38,959 bases of DNA from Planctomycetaceae bacterium. Its GTDB lineage: Bacteria > Planctomycetota > Planctomycetia > Pirellulales > Pirellulaceae. The DNA lies in NCBI GenBank assembly GCA_005778405.1, contig SXOA01000084.1:1-38959 (forward strand). Direction: 5' to 3'. How positions within the stretch are numbered: the first letter of the stretch is position 1; each line of letters begins with the position of its first letter. This document shows, one piece after another, positions 16,591 through 26,400 of this stretch. Both the position numbers and the translations under genes were made by a program. The notes below the pieces were generated by a model. It searched no databases and had not been told where the DNA came from. It saw nothing but the letters and a program-made list of their open reading frames with translations.

Positions 16591-16925
16591 GCACCGCAAA
16601 GAAGACCGTGAAAGTCGGAGAGCTGGCTTCCGCCCGCAGCGGCGACAAGGGAAACCACGCCAACATCGGCGTCGTCGCCCGTGATGAGGCTTCGTATGAA
16701 ATCCTCCTCAGCCGCCTGACAGCAGTCCGGGTGCAGGACTATTTCCGCGAGCTCGGTGTGACCCGCGTCGAGCGATTCGAGCTTCCCAAAGTCCAGGCCC
16801 TCAACTTCCTGCTCTACGATGCCCTCGCCGGCGGCGCGAGCCGCAGCTTGCGGATTGATACGCAGGGGAAGCTGCTGGGAACGTCGCTGTTGGATTTGGT
16901 GCTGGTGGTGGAGGCGGGGGAGTAG
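16587..16925 (+). CDS. AtuA-associated small protein (AtuA C-terminal-like domain)
   Basis: A 112-residue protein corresponding to the C-terminal domain found fused to some AtuA/DUF1446 proteins. The identifying stretch is ELASARSGDKGNHANIGVVAR near the N-terminus, followed by FELPKVQALNFLLYDAL and a GGASRSLR segment. It overlaps the DUF1446 gene by ATGA (16587-16590), so the two are almost certainly translated together and probably act as one complex. The function is unknown. The likely context is acyl-CoA/terpene-type catabolism, given the enoyl-CoA hydratase-family gene that follows. Confidence 0.85.
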   Translation: MSTAKKTVKVGELASARSGDKGNHANIGVVARDEASYEILLSRLTAVRVQDYFRELGVTRVERFELPKVQALNFLLYDALAGGASRSLRIDTQGKLLGTSLLDLVLVVEAGE

Positions 16926-16964
16926 GCTGGGAGAAAGAGAGACGGAGAGAAAGAGAGAGACACG
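16926..16964. repeat. Purine-only GAGAAAGAGAGA tract
   Basis: The short gap before the enoyl-CoA hydratase gene is almost pure purine on the plus strand and contains two copies of a GAGAAAGAGAGA-like unit (about 16930-16958). It may arise from simple-repeat expansion. It also places GGAGA-like ribosome-binding sequence ahead of the ATG at 16965. Confidence 0.45.
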
Positions 16965-17747
16965 ATGGCGATTGTGATTAAGAAGAACCTTCCGTCGGCG
17001 ACGGTCATCCTCAGTCGACCCGATAAGCGGAACGCGCTCACGCGGCAGATGCTGGCGGACTTGATTCAGGCGCTGGATGACTTGCACCAGGAGCGGAAAG
17101 TTCGGGCGGTGATTCTGACCGGCGCTGGGACCGCGTTCTGTGCAGGAATGGACCTGGCCGAGATGCAAGAGACGGCGAAGCAGCCGCAGCGCGAGGCCTG
17201 GGAACAGTGGTATGAAGACGCGAACCTGTTTCGTGACGTCATCGACAAAATGCGGCTCTTCCCCAAGCCGATTATCGCGGCTGTGAATGGCCCGGCGATG
17301 GCGGGGGGAATGGGGCTGATTTGCGCGTCAGATATTGTGCTGGCCGCGCCGGAAGCGAAATTCGCCCTGCCCGAGCCGCGGCGAGGAATTGTGGCGGGGA
17401 TCGTCTCGCCGCTCCTCGTGTTTCGCGTCGGCTCGTCGCATGCATCCAACCTGTTGCTTGCAACGCGGACTATTGATGCTGAAGAAGGTCGGCGGATTGG
17501 CCTGGTTCACGAGATTGTCAAAGGAGACCTGCTCTGGGCTCGTGGACAGGAGCTGGCTGGGGAAATCGCCAAGAGCGCGCCGGAAGCCATCCAGCTCACG
17601 AAGCGACTGCTGAATGAGACCATTGGTGAAAACGTGGGAACGCAGCTTTCGACCGGGGCTGCGGCAAGCGCGACGGCACGCACGACGGAAGCGGCAGCAG
17701 AAGGGCTGGCGGCGTTTTTGGAGAAGAGGGAGCCGAAGTGGCTGTAG
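16965..17747 (+). CDS. Enoyl-CoA hydratase/isomerase (crotonase) family protein
   Basis: A 260-residue crotonase-fold protein. The oxyanion-hole segments are present: AFCAGMDL (about residues 57-64) and NGPAMAGGMGL (about 108-118). Of the two catalytic glutamates of classical enoyl-CoA hydratase, the second is conserved (Glu137 in LPEPRRG), but the first is replaced by Gly117, exactly 20 residues earlier as in the classical spacing. It is therefore probably not a standard crotonyl-CoA hydratase. Related single-Glu members include isomerases and hydratases of branched glutaconyl-CoAs. Beside AtuA-like genes, a role in branched or terpene acyl-CoA breakdown is a reasonable inference. Confidence 0.9.
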   Translation: MAIVIKKNLPSATVILSRPDKRNALTRQMLADLIQALDDLHQERKVRAVILTGAGTAFCAGMDLAEMQETAKQPQREAWEQWYEDANLFRDVIDKMRLFPKPIIAAVNGPAMAGGMGLICASDIVLAAPEAKFALPEPRRGIVAGIVSPLLVFRVGSSHASNLLLATRTIDAEEGRRIGLVHEIVKGDLLWARGQELAGEIAKSAPEAIQLTKRLLNETIGENVGTQLSTGAAASATARTTEAAAEGLAAFLEKREPKWL

Positions 17748-18074
17748 ATGTTAGATCTGCTCAGCAAAACGTGGTGGACCGATCGCGCAGGCGACGGGTG
17801 GTTCACGCACCTCTATTCCTGGTCCAATGTCATCGAAGGGTGTATATGGGCTCTATTTGCAGTCTTGGTTCTGCGCCGCTACTTCAAGCATCGACGGTCG
17901 CCCATCGAGTTGCTCTACGCCCTGGCGTTTCTCACCTTCGGCCTGACCGACTTTGAGGAATCATACAGCCTGACTTCATGGCTCGTGATCGCTAAGGGGA
18001 TCAACCGGATGGCGCTCCTGTGGCTGCGCCGTTACGTTCTGCGGCACTTCTACCCGCAACAGAAGACGTACTAA
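17748..18074 (+). CDS. Small membrane protein of unknown function
   Basis: A 108-residue protein whose ATG directly follows the TAG of the crotonase gene with no gap, implying translational coupling. There are two hydrophobic segments (about residues 27-43, EGCIWALFAVLVLRRYF, and 55-90 with LLYALAFLTFGLTDF). The C-terminus is Arg-rich with an aromatic end. I recognise no family. It converges with the beta-helix gene 11 bases away. Confidence 0.6.
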   Translation: MLDLLSKTWWTDRAGDGWFTHLYSWSNVIEGCIWALFAVLVLRRYFKHRRSPIELLYALAFLTFGLTDFEESYSLTSWLVIAKGINRMALLWLRRYVLRHFYPQQKTY

Positions 18075-18085
18075 GTCTAGGAACG

Positions 18086-20140
18086 CTACTTCACCCCCAG
18101 CCCGTCAATCCAAATGAAGAGCGGCGGTGCTCCCCAGGAGTCGAAGCCGAATTCGAGGGAGCGGAGCGTGGCGGGTAGTTCACCCACCTTCTTCCAGTCC
18201 TCGTTGCCGGCCAGCGGCACGGCAAAATAAGTCCAACCTTCGCGGGCTTCGTTGTACGGCGGCTGGTTGAGAAAGTCCTTGACGGGGGTGAGCGTCATCT
18301 TTTCGTCCCCACTGCCAAGAAGAGTGATCGGCGGATTCACATCCTGCCAGGCGGGGACGTTTTCGTTCCGTGTTTTCAGCCAGAACACAAGCTGCTTTTT
18401 GCCCGCCAGAGAAACGCCGTCCTTGGACAACTTGTGAACGAGCGTCACCCGGCCGCCGCTATAAGGACTGATCTTGGCCAGCAGCGACGACTCGCCGAGC
18501 AGCTTGATCCTGTCATCGATCTCGAATTTCACCTTCGAGCCGGGGTCATTCCAGCTCCAGCCATCCGTGGATTTGTCGGTGCCGCTTTCGAGGATGTTTT
18601 CGACGATGTAAAGGTCTCGCCAGGCGAGATCGGAGAGGTCGGCGTTGGTAACCGTCAACGCGACTCGCTGAAAGCCAGGCTCTGCGAAGATCTGTTCAAC
18701 TCGATGGGCTTCACTCTCGATCCCCAGCGGTGAAATCTGCCAACGATAGTGTGGGTTCTGCCTATTGGTCACGGGCCGCTGCAGCGAGGCCGAAAAAACA
18801 ATCGGCTTTCCAACGGTGGCCACGGAGGGTCCGGCGAGAACAACTTTCGGCCGTGGTCCGGAGATAAGGATTCGCGGATGCTTGACAAGCCGGGTGACAT
18901 TCTCACCTTCGTGAATGTCCTCATTGGCATTGCCATCGAACTCATTCGCGGCCAAGTCAATGAAATCCGCATGCTCCAAGTAAATCCCCCAACGGTTCTT
19001 GATCAGCTTGTTCTGCTCCACAATCCAGTGAAACACCTTCCACTTTTTTCCCTTCGAATCGATGTCGCCAATACCAGCGATCCCAGCCCCATTGTTCCCT
19101 TCGCACTTGTTGCCGCGGAGGATTGTGTGGCTGGAAGGGCCGAACATGAACACAATGCCGGCGTGACCTTCATCCGGCAGATGAGGTGAATTGTGGTTGC
19201 CGTCTTTCCGGCCATTGAACGACGCCTCATTGCCGATGAGCACGTTTTGATCCGAGGCCCCGAGCCAGAAGCCATAGCTGCCGTGATTGGCCTTGTTGCG
19301 TTCCCAGGTGTTCCGGGGCGACCAGGCTTCGACGCAGTTATTGTTGGCATAAGAACAGTCATTGGCAACAAACTCGTTATCGGTGCTGACCCAACCGTTG
19401 AGGACGCGGATGAATATTCCGTCGCCGCCATAGGTGCAGTTGTTGCTGGTAAAGCGGTTACGGTTGGAGCCGCTTTCGATCAACACACAAGCTGAGTCGC
19501 GAGCATGAACTTCGCCGGGGTCTTTGCGAATGCCGTAGCTGAAGTTGTTCTTTCGGAATTTGTTGCCGCTGGAATTCCAAAGCTTCAGGCCGGTGTTGGA
19601 AGTGTGGGAAAAATCGTTCCCTTCCAAAGTGTTCTCATCGCAATCCACGAGCACGCAGGCATCCCACACGTTGTGAGCCTGGTTCTTCAGGAGTTTGCTC
19701 TTCTTCACTCCCGTCAGCACGATCCCGCCGCGTCGGCCGTTCTCCCCCCAGCCGAATTTGGGGTCGTGGAAGTTGCCGGAGAAGTCGCAGTTTTCGATGG
19801 TCCAGTTTTCGCCGTCCTTGATGGTAAGCCCCGTTTCCCAGCCCTTGACGTTCACATTCTTCAGCGTGACGCCGGACACGCCTTCGGCTGAAATGCCGGT
19901 TGCCTGGAAAGTCTTGGGGTCTCCTGCTTTGGCACCGACGATGCTCGCTCCTCTGCCATCGACAGTGATGTTGGAGCCCTTGATGACAATCCGCCCATAG
20001 GTCTTGGCGGTGTCGAGCTGCGTGTCATTCTCGATCACCAGCGGTGGAGCGTCCGCGGACTTGTCAGCAGCGTGCGCGTAGTATGCCCCTGCCTGGAGCA
20101 TGGCAACCGCAAATGCCTTAACGTGAGATCGGATCGACAT
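18086..20140 (-). CDS. Exported right-handed beta-helix protein with PKD-like and CBM-like C-terminal domains
   Basis: A 684-residue exported protein. The N-terminal Sec signal (cleavage about residue 24, AYYAHA) leads into a long parallel beta-helix (about 30-430). Its repeats are rich in N and G, for example GVTLKNVNVKGWETGLTIKD, NTLEGNDFSH and NKFRKNNFS, in the style of NosD/pectate-lyase-like folds. A PKD-like beta-sandwich (about 440-525, ending GFQRVALTVTNAD) and a C-terminal jelly-roll-like domain (about 535-684, with KKQLVFWLKTRN) follow. Such proteins often bind or cleave acidic polysaccharides, but no catalytic set could be identified. It starts 9 bases after the HExxH protein gene, so the two are co-transcribed. 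Confidence 0.82.
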   Translation of the reverse strand: MSIRSHVKAFAVAMLQAGAYYAHAADKSADAPPLVIENDTQLDTAKTYGRIVIKGSNITVDGRGASIVGAKAGDPKTFQATGISAEGVSGVTLKNVNVKGWETGLTIKDGENWTIENCDFSGNFHDPKFGWGENGRRGGIVLTGVKKSKLLKNQAHNVWDACVLVDCDENTLEGNDFSHTSNTGLKLWNSSGNKFRKNNFSYGIRKDPGEVHARDSACVLIESGSNRNRFTSNNCTYGGDGIFIRVLNGWVSTDNEFVANDCSYANNNCVEAWSPRNTWERNKANHGSYGFWLGASDQNVLIGNEASFNGRKDGNHNSPHLPDEGHAGIVFMFGPSSHTILRGNKCEGNNGAGIAGIGDIDSKGKKWKVFHWIVEQNKLIKNRWGIYLEHADFIDLAANEFDGNANEDIHEGENVTRLVKHPRILISGPRPKVVLAGPSVATVGKPIVFSASLQRPVTNRQNPHYRWQISPLGIESEAHRVEQIFAEPGFQRVALTVTNADLSDLAWRDLYIVENILESGTDKSTDGWSWNDPGSKVKFEIDDRIKLLGESSLLAKISPYSGGRVTLVHKLSKDGVSLAGKKQLVFWLKTRNENVPAWQDVNPPITLLGSGDEKMTLTPVKDFLNQPPYNEAREGWTYFAVPLAGNEDWKKVGELPATLRSLEFGFDSWGAPPLFIWIDGLGVK

Positions 20141-20149
20141 TCTAGATTC

Positions 20150-21688
20150 CTAAGGGCCTTCTTTCCGTTCAATCTTGACGTTCAAGGTTCCCTCGTTATC
20201 CGCCAGCCCTCCCGCCACTTCGTTGATGGAGAGATAGAGCGTGCCGGCGAAGGCGGGAGTGATGTCCGCCAATGTGCCGACAGCCGTCGGGTTCGCCAAC
20301 GGCGTGATCGCATCCTTCTCCAGCTTGATGTCGCCAATCGCCGCGAGCAGCATCCCCAGGGGCTTGCCGCGATGATAGTGGATCGTGATTCCACCCGGTT
20401 CACAGGGCCAGGGCTGCGGAGTCTTGGCGACCTGGTAGCGGCCGCTGGCGGTGATTTTGTAGGTCTTCCCTGCCTCGACCGCGAAGCCGCTCGACTGCCA
20501 GCCACGATCGGCAGCGACGGTGACGGTTGCGCCGCCGGCGGGTAAAGTCACGACCTCTTCCTTGCGAAGGACGGCACCCCGCGGCACGTCGTAGCCATAA
20601 TCGACGTTGATGATAAAGAGCTGCCAGTCCTCGTGGATGGCGGGCCAGTCGGCTGCCAACTCTCTAAGCAGATTGCTGCTGAAATCGATCGAGCGGTCGC
20701 CGGCAGTTTTGGGCAGCTTGCGAAACGCCTTTTGCGTCAGCGGATGGTTATCGAGAAACATAGCGGCTCCCCAGCACCAGCCATAGGGCTCGGTCTTGAG
20801 ATGGGCGTGGGCATCGTAACGAAAGATGTCCGTGAGGAGCATGCCGCGGCTCTTGGCATACTCGTCCTTGATGACTTTGACGCGGCCCCAGTAGGGAGCC
20901 TCCTCTTTGGTGCGCGGGTTATAGGCGAGCGTGAGTTCACCCCTTTCCCACCGATGCGTACCGAGATATTCGGCCATCCCTTCGGCGTACCACGGCGGCC
21001 CCATTCCATTGAGAAACCGCATCATGAAGGCATGCGTTCCTTCGTGCAGCATCAACTCGCGGCGATAGAAAGTGCCGGGCTGGTCGTACCACCAGAATTC
21101 GCTTCCCCGCTGAAAGCCGTGCAGAAACGGGGGGAGATTATCGGGCAAGAGGCCGACTCCAGCGAACCGCTCCTTGTCCTTCATCAGATAGGCATAGACC
21201 TTCCAGTCGGCGGCGATCTTGTCGTCGAGTTCGAAGTACCCGGTCCAGTGCGACACGGCCAGATCGAACACCTGGGGCAATTCATCGACAGCCGGATCAG
21301 CCGGGACGTCCGTAAAAATCGTGATGTGTTTGCCACTCAATTTGCGTATCCCCGCCGCCGCCACTTTCGTTTCATCAATCTCCGGCAGCCGAAACTCGGC
21401 GGCGTTCGCTTGATTGACGAGGTCGCTCAACGTCCCTTCCGTCCGCTCGGTTCGCGGAGCGGTCTTGGAGGGAGCCTGGTTTTGAGAGGGTGGTGCGGCA
21501 ATGGGCTGTTCCGTCGGCTTGAGAAGCGGCCCGCTTTGTTTCTTTGGGTTTAGCGACGGCGAAATCCTGGGCTTCGTGTCCTTCGCCGCTGCCTTGGCCG
21601 GCCTTGACGGCTGGGCAGCCGGCCCACCGCAGCCCAAGGTTGCAATGACCGCGAAGAGTAGGATGTACAGCCTGCCGAGCGACGGCAT
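20150..21688 (-). CDS. Exported HExxH metalloprotease-like protein with LecA-like C-terminal domain
   Basis: About 512 residues from the ATG at 21688 (another in-frame ATG at 21715 is possible). The N-terminus is a signal sequence ending VIATLGCGG, a lipobox-like site with an unusual residue at -3. A Pro/Ala/Lys linker follows to about residue 90. In the 21715 numbering the zinc motif HEGTH lies at 224-228 and Glu245 in WYAEGMAEY follows, the arrangement of DUF1570/peptidase-MA-like proteins. The C-terminal 150 residues (WQSSGFAVEAGKTYKITASG, AIGDIKL, GTLYLSINE) resemble the LecA/PA-IL galactose-lectin fold. I infer an envelope-associated peptidase-like protein with a sugar-binding module. 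Confidence 0.72.
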   Translation of the reverse strand: MPSLGRLYILLFAVIATLGCGGPAAQPSRPAKAAAKDTKPRISPSLNPKKQSGPLLKPTEQPIAAPPSQNQAPSKTAPRTERTEGTLSDLVNQANAAEFRLPEIDETKVAAAGIRKLSGKHITIFTDVPADPAVDELPQVFDLAVSHWTGYFELDDKIAADWKVYAYLMKDKERFAGVGLLPDNLPPFLHGFQRGSEFWWYDQPGTFYRRELMLHEGTHAFMMRFLNGMGPPWYAEGMAEYLGTHRWERGELTLAYNPRTKEEAPYWGRVKVIKDEYAKSRGMLLTDIFRYDAHAHLKTEPYGWCWGAAMFLDNHPLTQKAFRKLPKTAGDRSIDFSSNLLRELAADWPAIHEDWQLFIINVDYGYDVPRGAVLRKEEVVTLPAGGATVTVAADRGWQSSGFAVEAGKTYKITASGRYQVAKTPQPWPCEPGGITIHYHRGKPLGMLLAAIGDIKLEKDAITPLANPTAVGTLADITPAFAGTLYLSINEVAGGLADNEGTLNVKIERKEGP

Positions 21689-21939
21689 GATTGGATACGT
21701 CTTCAAACTTGGCATGAATGGCTCCGCCAGCCAAAAGCCGGCACCCCTGAGGATTGACCCCCACGGAGGTTCATTCTAAGCTCGCTCCCCCGATTCAGGC
21801 CAAGGGAGCTTTGGATTTAGGTTTTGGCCATGCTCTCGCGTCTCTGGATTAACTGATGCCGGAACCCCGGCTGCTGGCCAATTCGAAGGGGGCCGTGGTG
21901 ATCGCTTTTTCGCCCGCCAGTTTTTGCTCGCGGCGTCGT

Positions 21940-23415
21940 TCAAGTGAGTCCCAAAATCGGATCGCCGTGATAGACCTGATGGGGGCGATCAAGTTGATCT
22001 TTCCAAACGATCGTCCGCGGCAGACCGAGAGCCTGGTAGATCGTGGCGGCCATATTTTCCGGAGTCTGGGGATCAGCTTGAGGAAAGGCACCCAGGCGGT
22101 CGGACTCGCCAATGACAGCCCCGCCCCGGGTGCCGCCTCCCGCGAAGAACACCGACTGGACAGCTCCCCAATGATCTCGACCCGGCAACTTCGTCTGCGC
22201 GCCGTCGAACGTAAAAATCTTCGGAGTGCGGCCGAATTCACCCGCCATCACGATCAGCACATCGTCGAGCAGCCCGCGCTGGGACAGATCATCCAGCAGC
22301 GCGGAAACGGCCCGGTCGGTGGGAGGGAGCAGGAAGTCCTTAAGGTTCCGAAATGCCGCTTCATGCGTATCCCACGATTCGTCGTTTCCCAGATTAACCT
22401 GCACCAGGCTGACCCCGGCCTCGACGAGTTGCCGCGCCATCAGCAGCGACCAGCCAAAGGAATTGCGGCCGTAGCGATCCTGAAGGCGAGCATCGGCGGA
22501 GTGAACGTCGAGCGCCTGGTGAACGCGCCCTTCTAACAACATCGAAACCGCCGTCTGCCGATGCCGATCGAACTCGCGCGCCAGAGCCCCCTGGTCAAGC
22601 TGCTGCCGTTGCTGCTGGATCGACTCGAGCAACCGCAGCCGCGACTGAAACTGGTCACGCACCATGCCCGGAGTGAGCTCGATTCGCGGGGCTTCGAAGC
22701 GATAATCGGGAGGCGTGGCGCGTCCCTCCTGCCGCTGAAAGCCGTACTCGGGAAATGCGCCATGGATGTACTTGGTATCGCGATACTGACTGGCTTCGAT
22801 GAGCCATGGATCGAATCTGGGACCCATCTCCCCCGCGAATTGGCCGGGAATCGTCCGTCCGGTCACATGCACGAGCTTCTCGGGCAACACGGCTGCAGGG
22901 GGAAGATTGTTGCGTGGCGGGACAACTCCGGCAACGACCGACGCGATTGCCGGAAAGTCGGTCGGTTTGGGGCGGTTTCCGTCAAAACCCTGCGGAGTGG
23001 GTGTCCGGCCGGTGAGCATCACATGATGCGCGGTCGAGTGCTCGTTGTAGGGGTGCGTCAGCGATCGCACGAGCGCCCATTGGTCGCTCCGCGCGGCGAG
23101 CATCGGCAGGTGTTCGCAAAGGAGCAAGCCCGGCGTCCGAGTGGCAATGGGAGAGAACTCGCCGCGAATATTGGCGGGTGCGGCGGGCTTCGGATCGAAG
23201 CTGTCGTGCTGTGCCAGCCCACCCGACAAAAAAATGTAAATCACCGCCTTGGCTCGCGGCGGCGGCACGCTGGCACCATTCTCATCCGCGAGGCTTTGCA
23301 GGCCGGCTACATGGTTCATCCCCAGGCCCAGGAGCCCGATGGAGCCTGCCTGCAGCGCAGTTCGCCGCGAAACGCGAGGATGTGCGAGACGAAACTGAGG
23401 ATGGGACAAGGTCAT
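21940..23415 (-). CDS. DUF1501 domain-containing (sulfatase-like) Tat-exported protein
   Basis: A 491-residue member of DUF1501, a family abundant in planctomycetes with a sulfatase/alkaline-phosphatase-like fold. The N-terminus is a twin-arginine signal (SRRTALQAGSIGLLGLG). Family landmarks are AVIYIFLSGGLAQHDSFDPKP, SLTHPYNEHSTAHHVMLTGR, VQVNLGNDESWDTH and VMAGEFGRTPKI, ending with GRDHWGAVQSVFFAGGG. DUF1501 genes are usually paired with DUF1549/DUF1553 heme proteins. Here the upstream same-strand partner is instead the giant heme/cupredoxin fusion, 83 bases away. The enzymatic activity of the family is not established. Confidence 0.93.
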   Translation of the reverse strand: MTLSHPQFRLAHPRVSRRTALQAGSIGLLGLGMNHVAGLQSLADENGASVPPPRAKAVIYIFLSGGLAQHDSFDPKPAAPANIRGEFSPIATRTPGLLLCEHLPMLAARSDQWALVRSLTHPYNEHSTAHHVMLTGRTPTPQGFDGNRPKPTDFPAIASVVAGVVPPRNNLPPAAVLPEKLVHVTGRTIPGQFAGEMGPRFDPWLIEASQYRDTKYIHGAFPEYGFQRQEGRATPPDYRFEAPRIELTPGMVRDQFQSRLRLLESIQQQRQQLDQGALAREFDRHRQTAVSMLLEGRVHQALDVHSADARLQDRYGRNSFGWSLLMARQLVEAGVSLVQVNLGNDESWDTHEAAFRNLKDFLLPPTDRAVSALLDDLSQRGLLDDVLIVMAGEFGRTPKIFTFDGAQTKLPGRDHWGAVQSVFFAGGGTRGGAVIGESDRLGAFPQADPQTPENMAATIYQALGLPRTIVWKDQLDRPHQVYHGDPILGLT

Positions 23416-23498
23416 ACCTGCTCATTCTAACCGCGCGCGAAACGGCATTGGGGCTCCGTCTTCTTTTGCGGCAGACATTTTCCAATCTTATAGCTTCG

Positions 23499-26400
23499 TT
23501 ACTCCACAATCAGCTCGCCGTTCATCACCATCCAGTGGCCGGGAAAAGTGCAAAGATAGGGATAGCGCCCTTTTTCCAGCGGGGCCTCGATGAAGATCGA
23601 GAACTCATCCTGCGGTGAAACAATGTCGGTGTAGGCGAGCACGTCCGGCGATTTTGGAACGTAGTGCCGCATGACCGCCTCCGGGTCAGCGATGAGCTTA
23701 TTGGCGAGGTCGCCAACCTTGGCAAGACTGCCGGGCTTTAACAGCACCCAGTTGTGCGGCACAACGTCCGGGTTGCTGAACGAGAGCTTGATCTTCTCTC
23801 CGGCCTTCACGCGGAGCGTACGCGTGGAGAAGGTGAGATTCTTCCCCGCGGCAATCTCCAACTTTGTCTTGAATGGCCGCTTTTCTCCCCAAGGGTTCGC
23901 CATCCGCTTTCCGAGGCTGGCGAGGTCCACGGCGAGCGGATGGGCGGCGATGATTTTGTCCGATTTTTGATAGCCGGGGAAACCAGTGAAGGGCTTGTCA
24001 AGTCGATGAGCGGTGATGAACATTTCCTGGGGCTTGCCGGCATCGACTTGCAGGACGAGATGCAACTGGCTGACCGGCTGGAGGTCCGGCAACTCGACGA
24101 AGACGGCCTTCTCGTCGATGAGGTGCATGCCAGTGATGTCGAGCGCTTCGTGCCCCACGACGTTCGGATGACTGGGGGCCATCTCCGGCGAGCCGTAGCC
24201 GGGACCGTAGCGATAATTCCAGGCATCGGCGAACTGGTTTTGAAGTTGCGATACTTGCTTGGGGTCGATCGGCTCTGTGAACGAGACGAGGATGCCGTTT
24301 TCGTGGATGTGGAACGACCGCGGCAGTTGCACCGGCTCACCGGTGTGGCGGACGCGGTGGAAGCAGCCGTCGTCAGGGGTGTAACTTCCCCAGCCGGCCA
24401 TACCGCTAACATAAAGCTGGCCGTCTCTGGGGTTGAATTTGCCGCGATGGGCACCCGAGCGGAACTCGCCCACGAGCGGCACCACCGCCCCCTGCGGCTG
24501 GCCGGCGACTTCGTCCCGCAAGACGAGGAAGTGCGAGCCCTGGCCGAATGACAGATGCACAAGTTGTCCTTGCAGCGGCCCCCAGCGATTATCCGGCACC
24601 GTCACTTGCCCGCCACTGCTGTTGTCGAGGCCACGGGGAAGAAAGACCAGCGGAAGCGACGGCTGCTGGCCATTCTGCGGGCCCAGGTAGCCGAAATGCG
24701 GTGGCGGGCTTTGTGGAGAGCACACCGCTTCCATGTTCACAAGGCAAATCATCGAAGAAGGGGTCCACTCTCCTTCGCTGCACGGCACGGTGATTGCGCC
24801 ATCTGCACAAAGTGACAATCCATCGGGGTTGCGAAAGCCGGTGGCAAGCACATCGACCTCTTTGCCGTCCGCCGAAATGCGAATCAGCCCCTGCTTGCCG
24901 GAGGCGGTATAAAACTGACCGGCCTTGTCTCGCACCAGACCACAAGTGAAGTCGTGGCCCGCGGGGGACGTAATCATCGCATTGGAAACGCACTCATAGA
25001 AATCCGCTTCGCCATCGTTGTTCAGATCCTTGAGCCGCGTGATTTGGTCCCGACCGAGTACATAGATGTTTGCATCGTGAACCACCAACCCCAGCGGCTG
25101 ATGGAGCCCCGACGCGAATCGCCGCCAGCGGACATTCTTGAGGTCCGCATCCAGGCCGCTCACACGCCAGACATCACCATGCATCGTGCACAGGAGCGCG
25201 GAACCATCCGGCAGGAAGCCATGGTCGCCGATGAAGAACAGCGACTTCCAGGGATTGTCCGCGGGGAAGGGAATCGTATCCACCGAATAGGGTTTACCGC
25301 CGCCGAGTTGGCCCGCGACCCTGAGTTCCTGCGGCCACTGCGCGGGCGAATCTTCCAGCGATTTCCGCAGTGGATGGGATTCCGCCGGTCCAACCAGGCG
25401 CTCGAATTCTCCCGCTTCGACCCACGGTGAGTCGAGCATCTCGACGTCGCCGAGTCGATATGCGAAGACGACTCGCGGCCCCGCCCGATAAAAACCGCGA
25501 TAGAGAAATGGCTCTTTGGGCGGAATTGCTTTGGGCCGCGGAATGAACTCACCGGCGGGAACCAGGCCATCCATAAAGCCGTGCCGCACGGCGGAGAATT
25601 TCAGGAATTTCCCTCGCCATGCGGCTTCATAGCTGAGCTTTTCTGGATTGAAACAAACTCCCATCTCTCCCAACTCACCGATGCGAACGCAGACTCCCTT
25701 GGGAATCACCAGCCCATTCGGCCCATGGAACACGCCGCAGAGCACGCTGCCGAGATCCACATCATTCCAGCGGCCGTCCTTCCAGACTTCTTCGTTCTGA
25801 TTTCCCCAGTGGCCGAGCTTCCCCCCATCGAGTCCTGGAAACGCCGGCAGCAGATGGGGCCGGTGCGATTGTTGGCGGAAGAAAAGAGCCTCCTTCTTAT
25901 AGAAGTCGTACAGCCGGTCCCGGTTGACGGAGTGTTGCCAAAGGGGCCACTCGGCGGGCTGAAGCGGGTCTCGTTTGTAGACAAATTCCGCCGGCGCATC
26001 CTCGGGACGAACTTCGTTTTCCAGGCCGGGCGTCACGCCAAGCTCCATCATGAACCGGAGCAAGTCCCGCCGTTGGCTGCCGGTCATGGCCGCGGCCAGA
26101 CCGTCGGGCATCAGCGTACCGACTTCCTTTTGTGCCGCGATTTCGTCCTTGGAAATGACATGCGTCATTTGACCCGCAGGATCAAACAGCGTCAGCTCGC
26201 TGGCGGTCTCCTTTTTTTTGTAGCCTTGCACCGAGCGCCCATCATCGAGTTGCACCAGCCAAGTGACAAACTCCGGCTTGACCAATCGCTTGGGCCACAG
26301 AATGGCTTCCGCAATCTCTTCCGGCTTCAGCCGCTTGCCGCCGTCGGTCAAGACCGGCCCAACCGCGCCACCGGATTTGCCCGCCTGATGGCAGGAAAGA

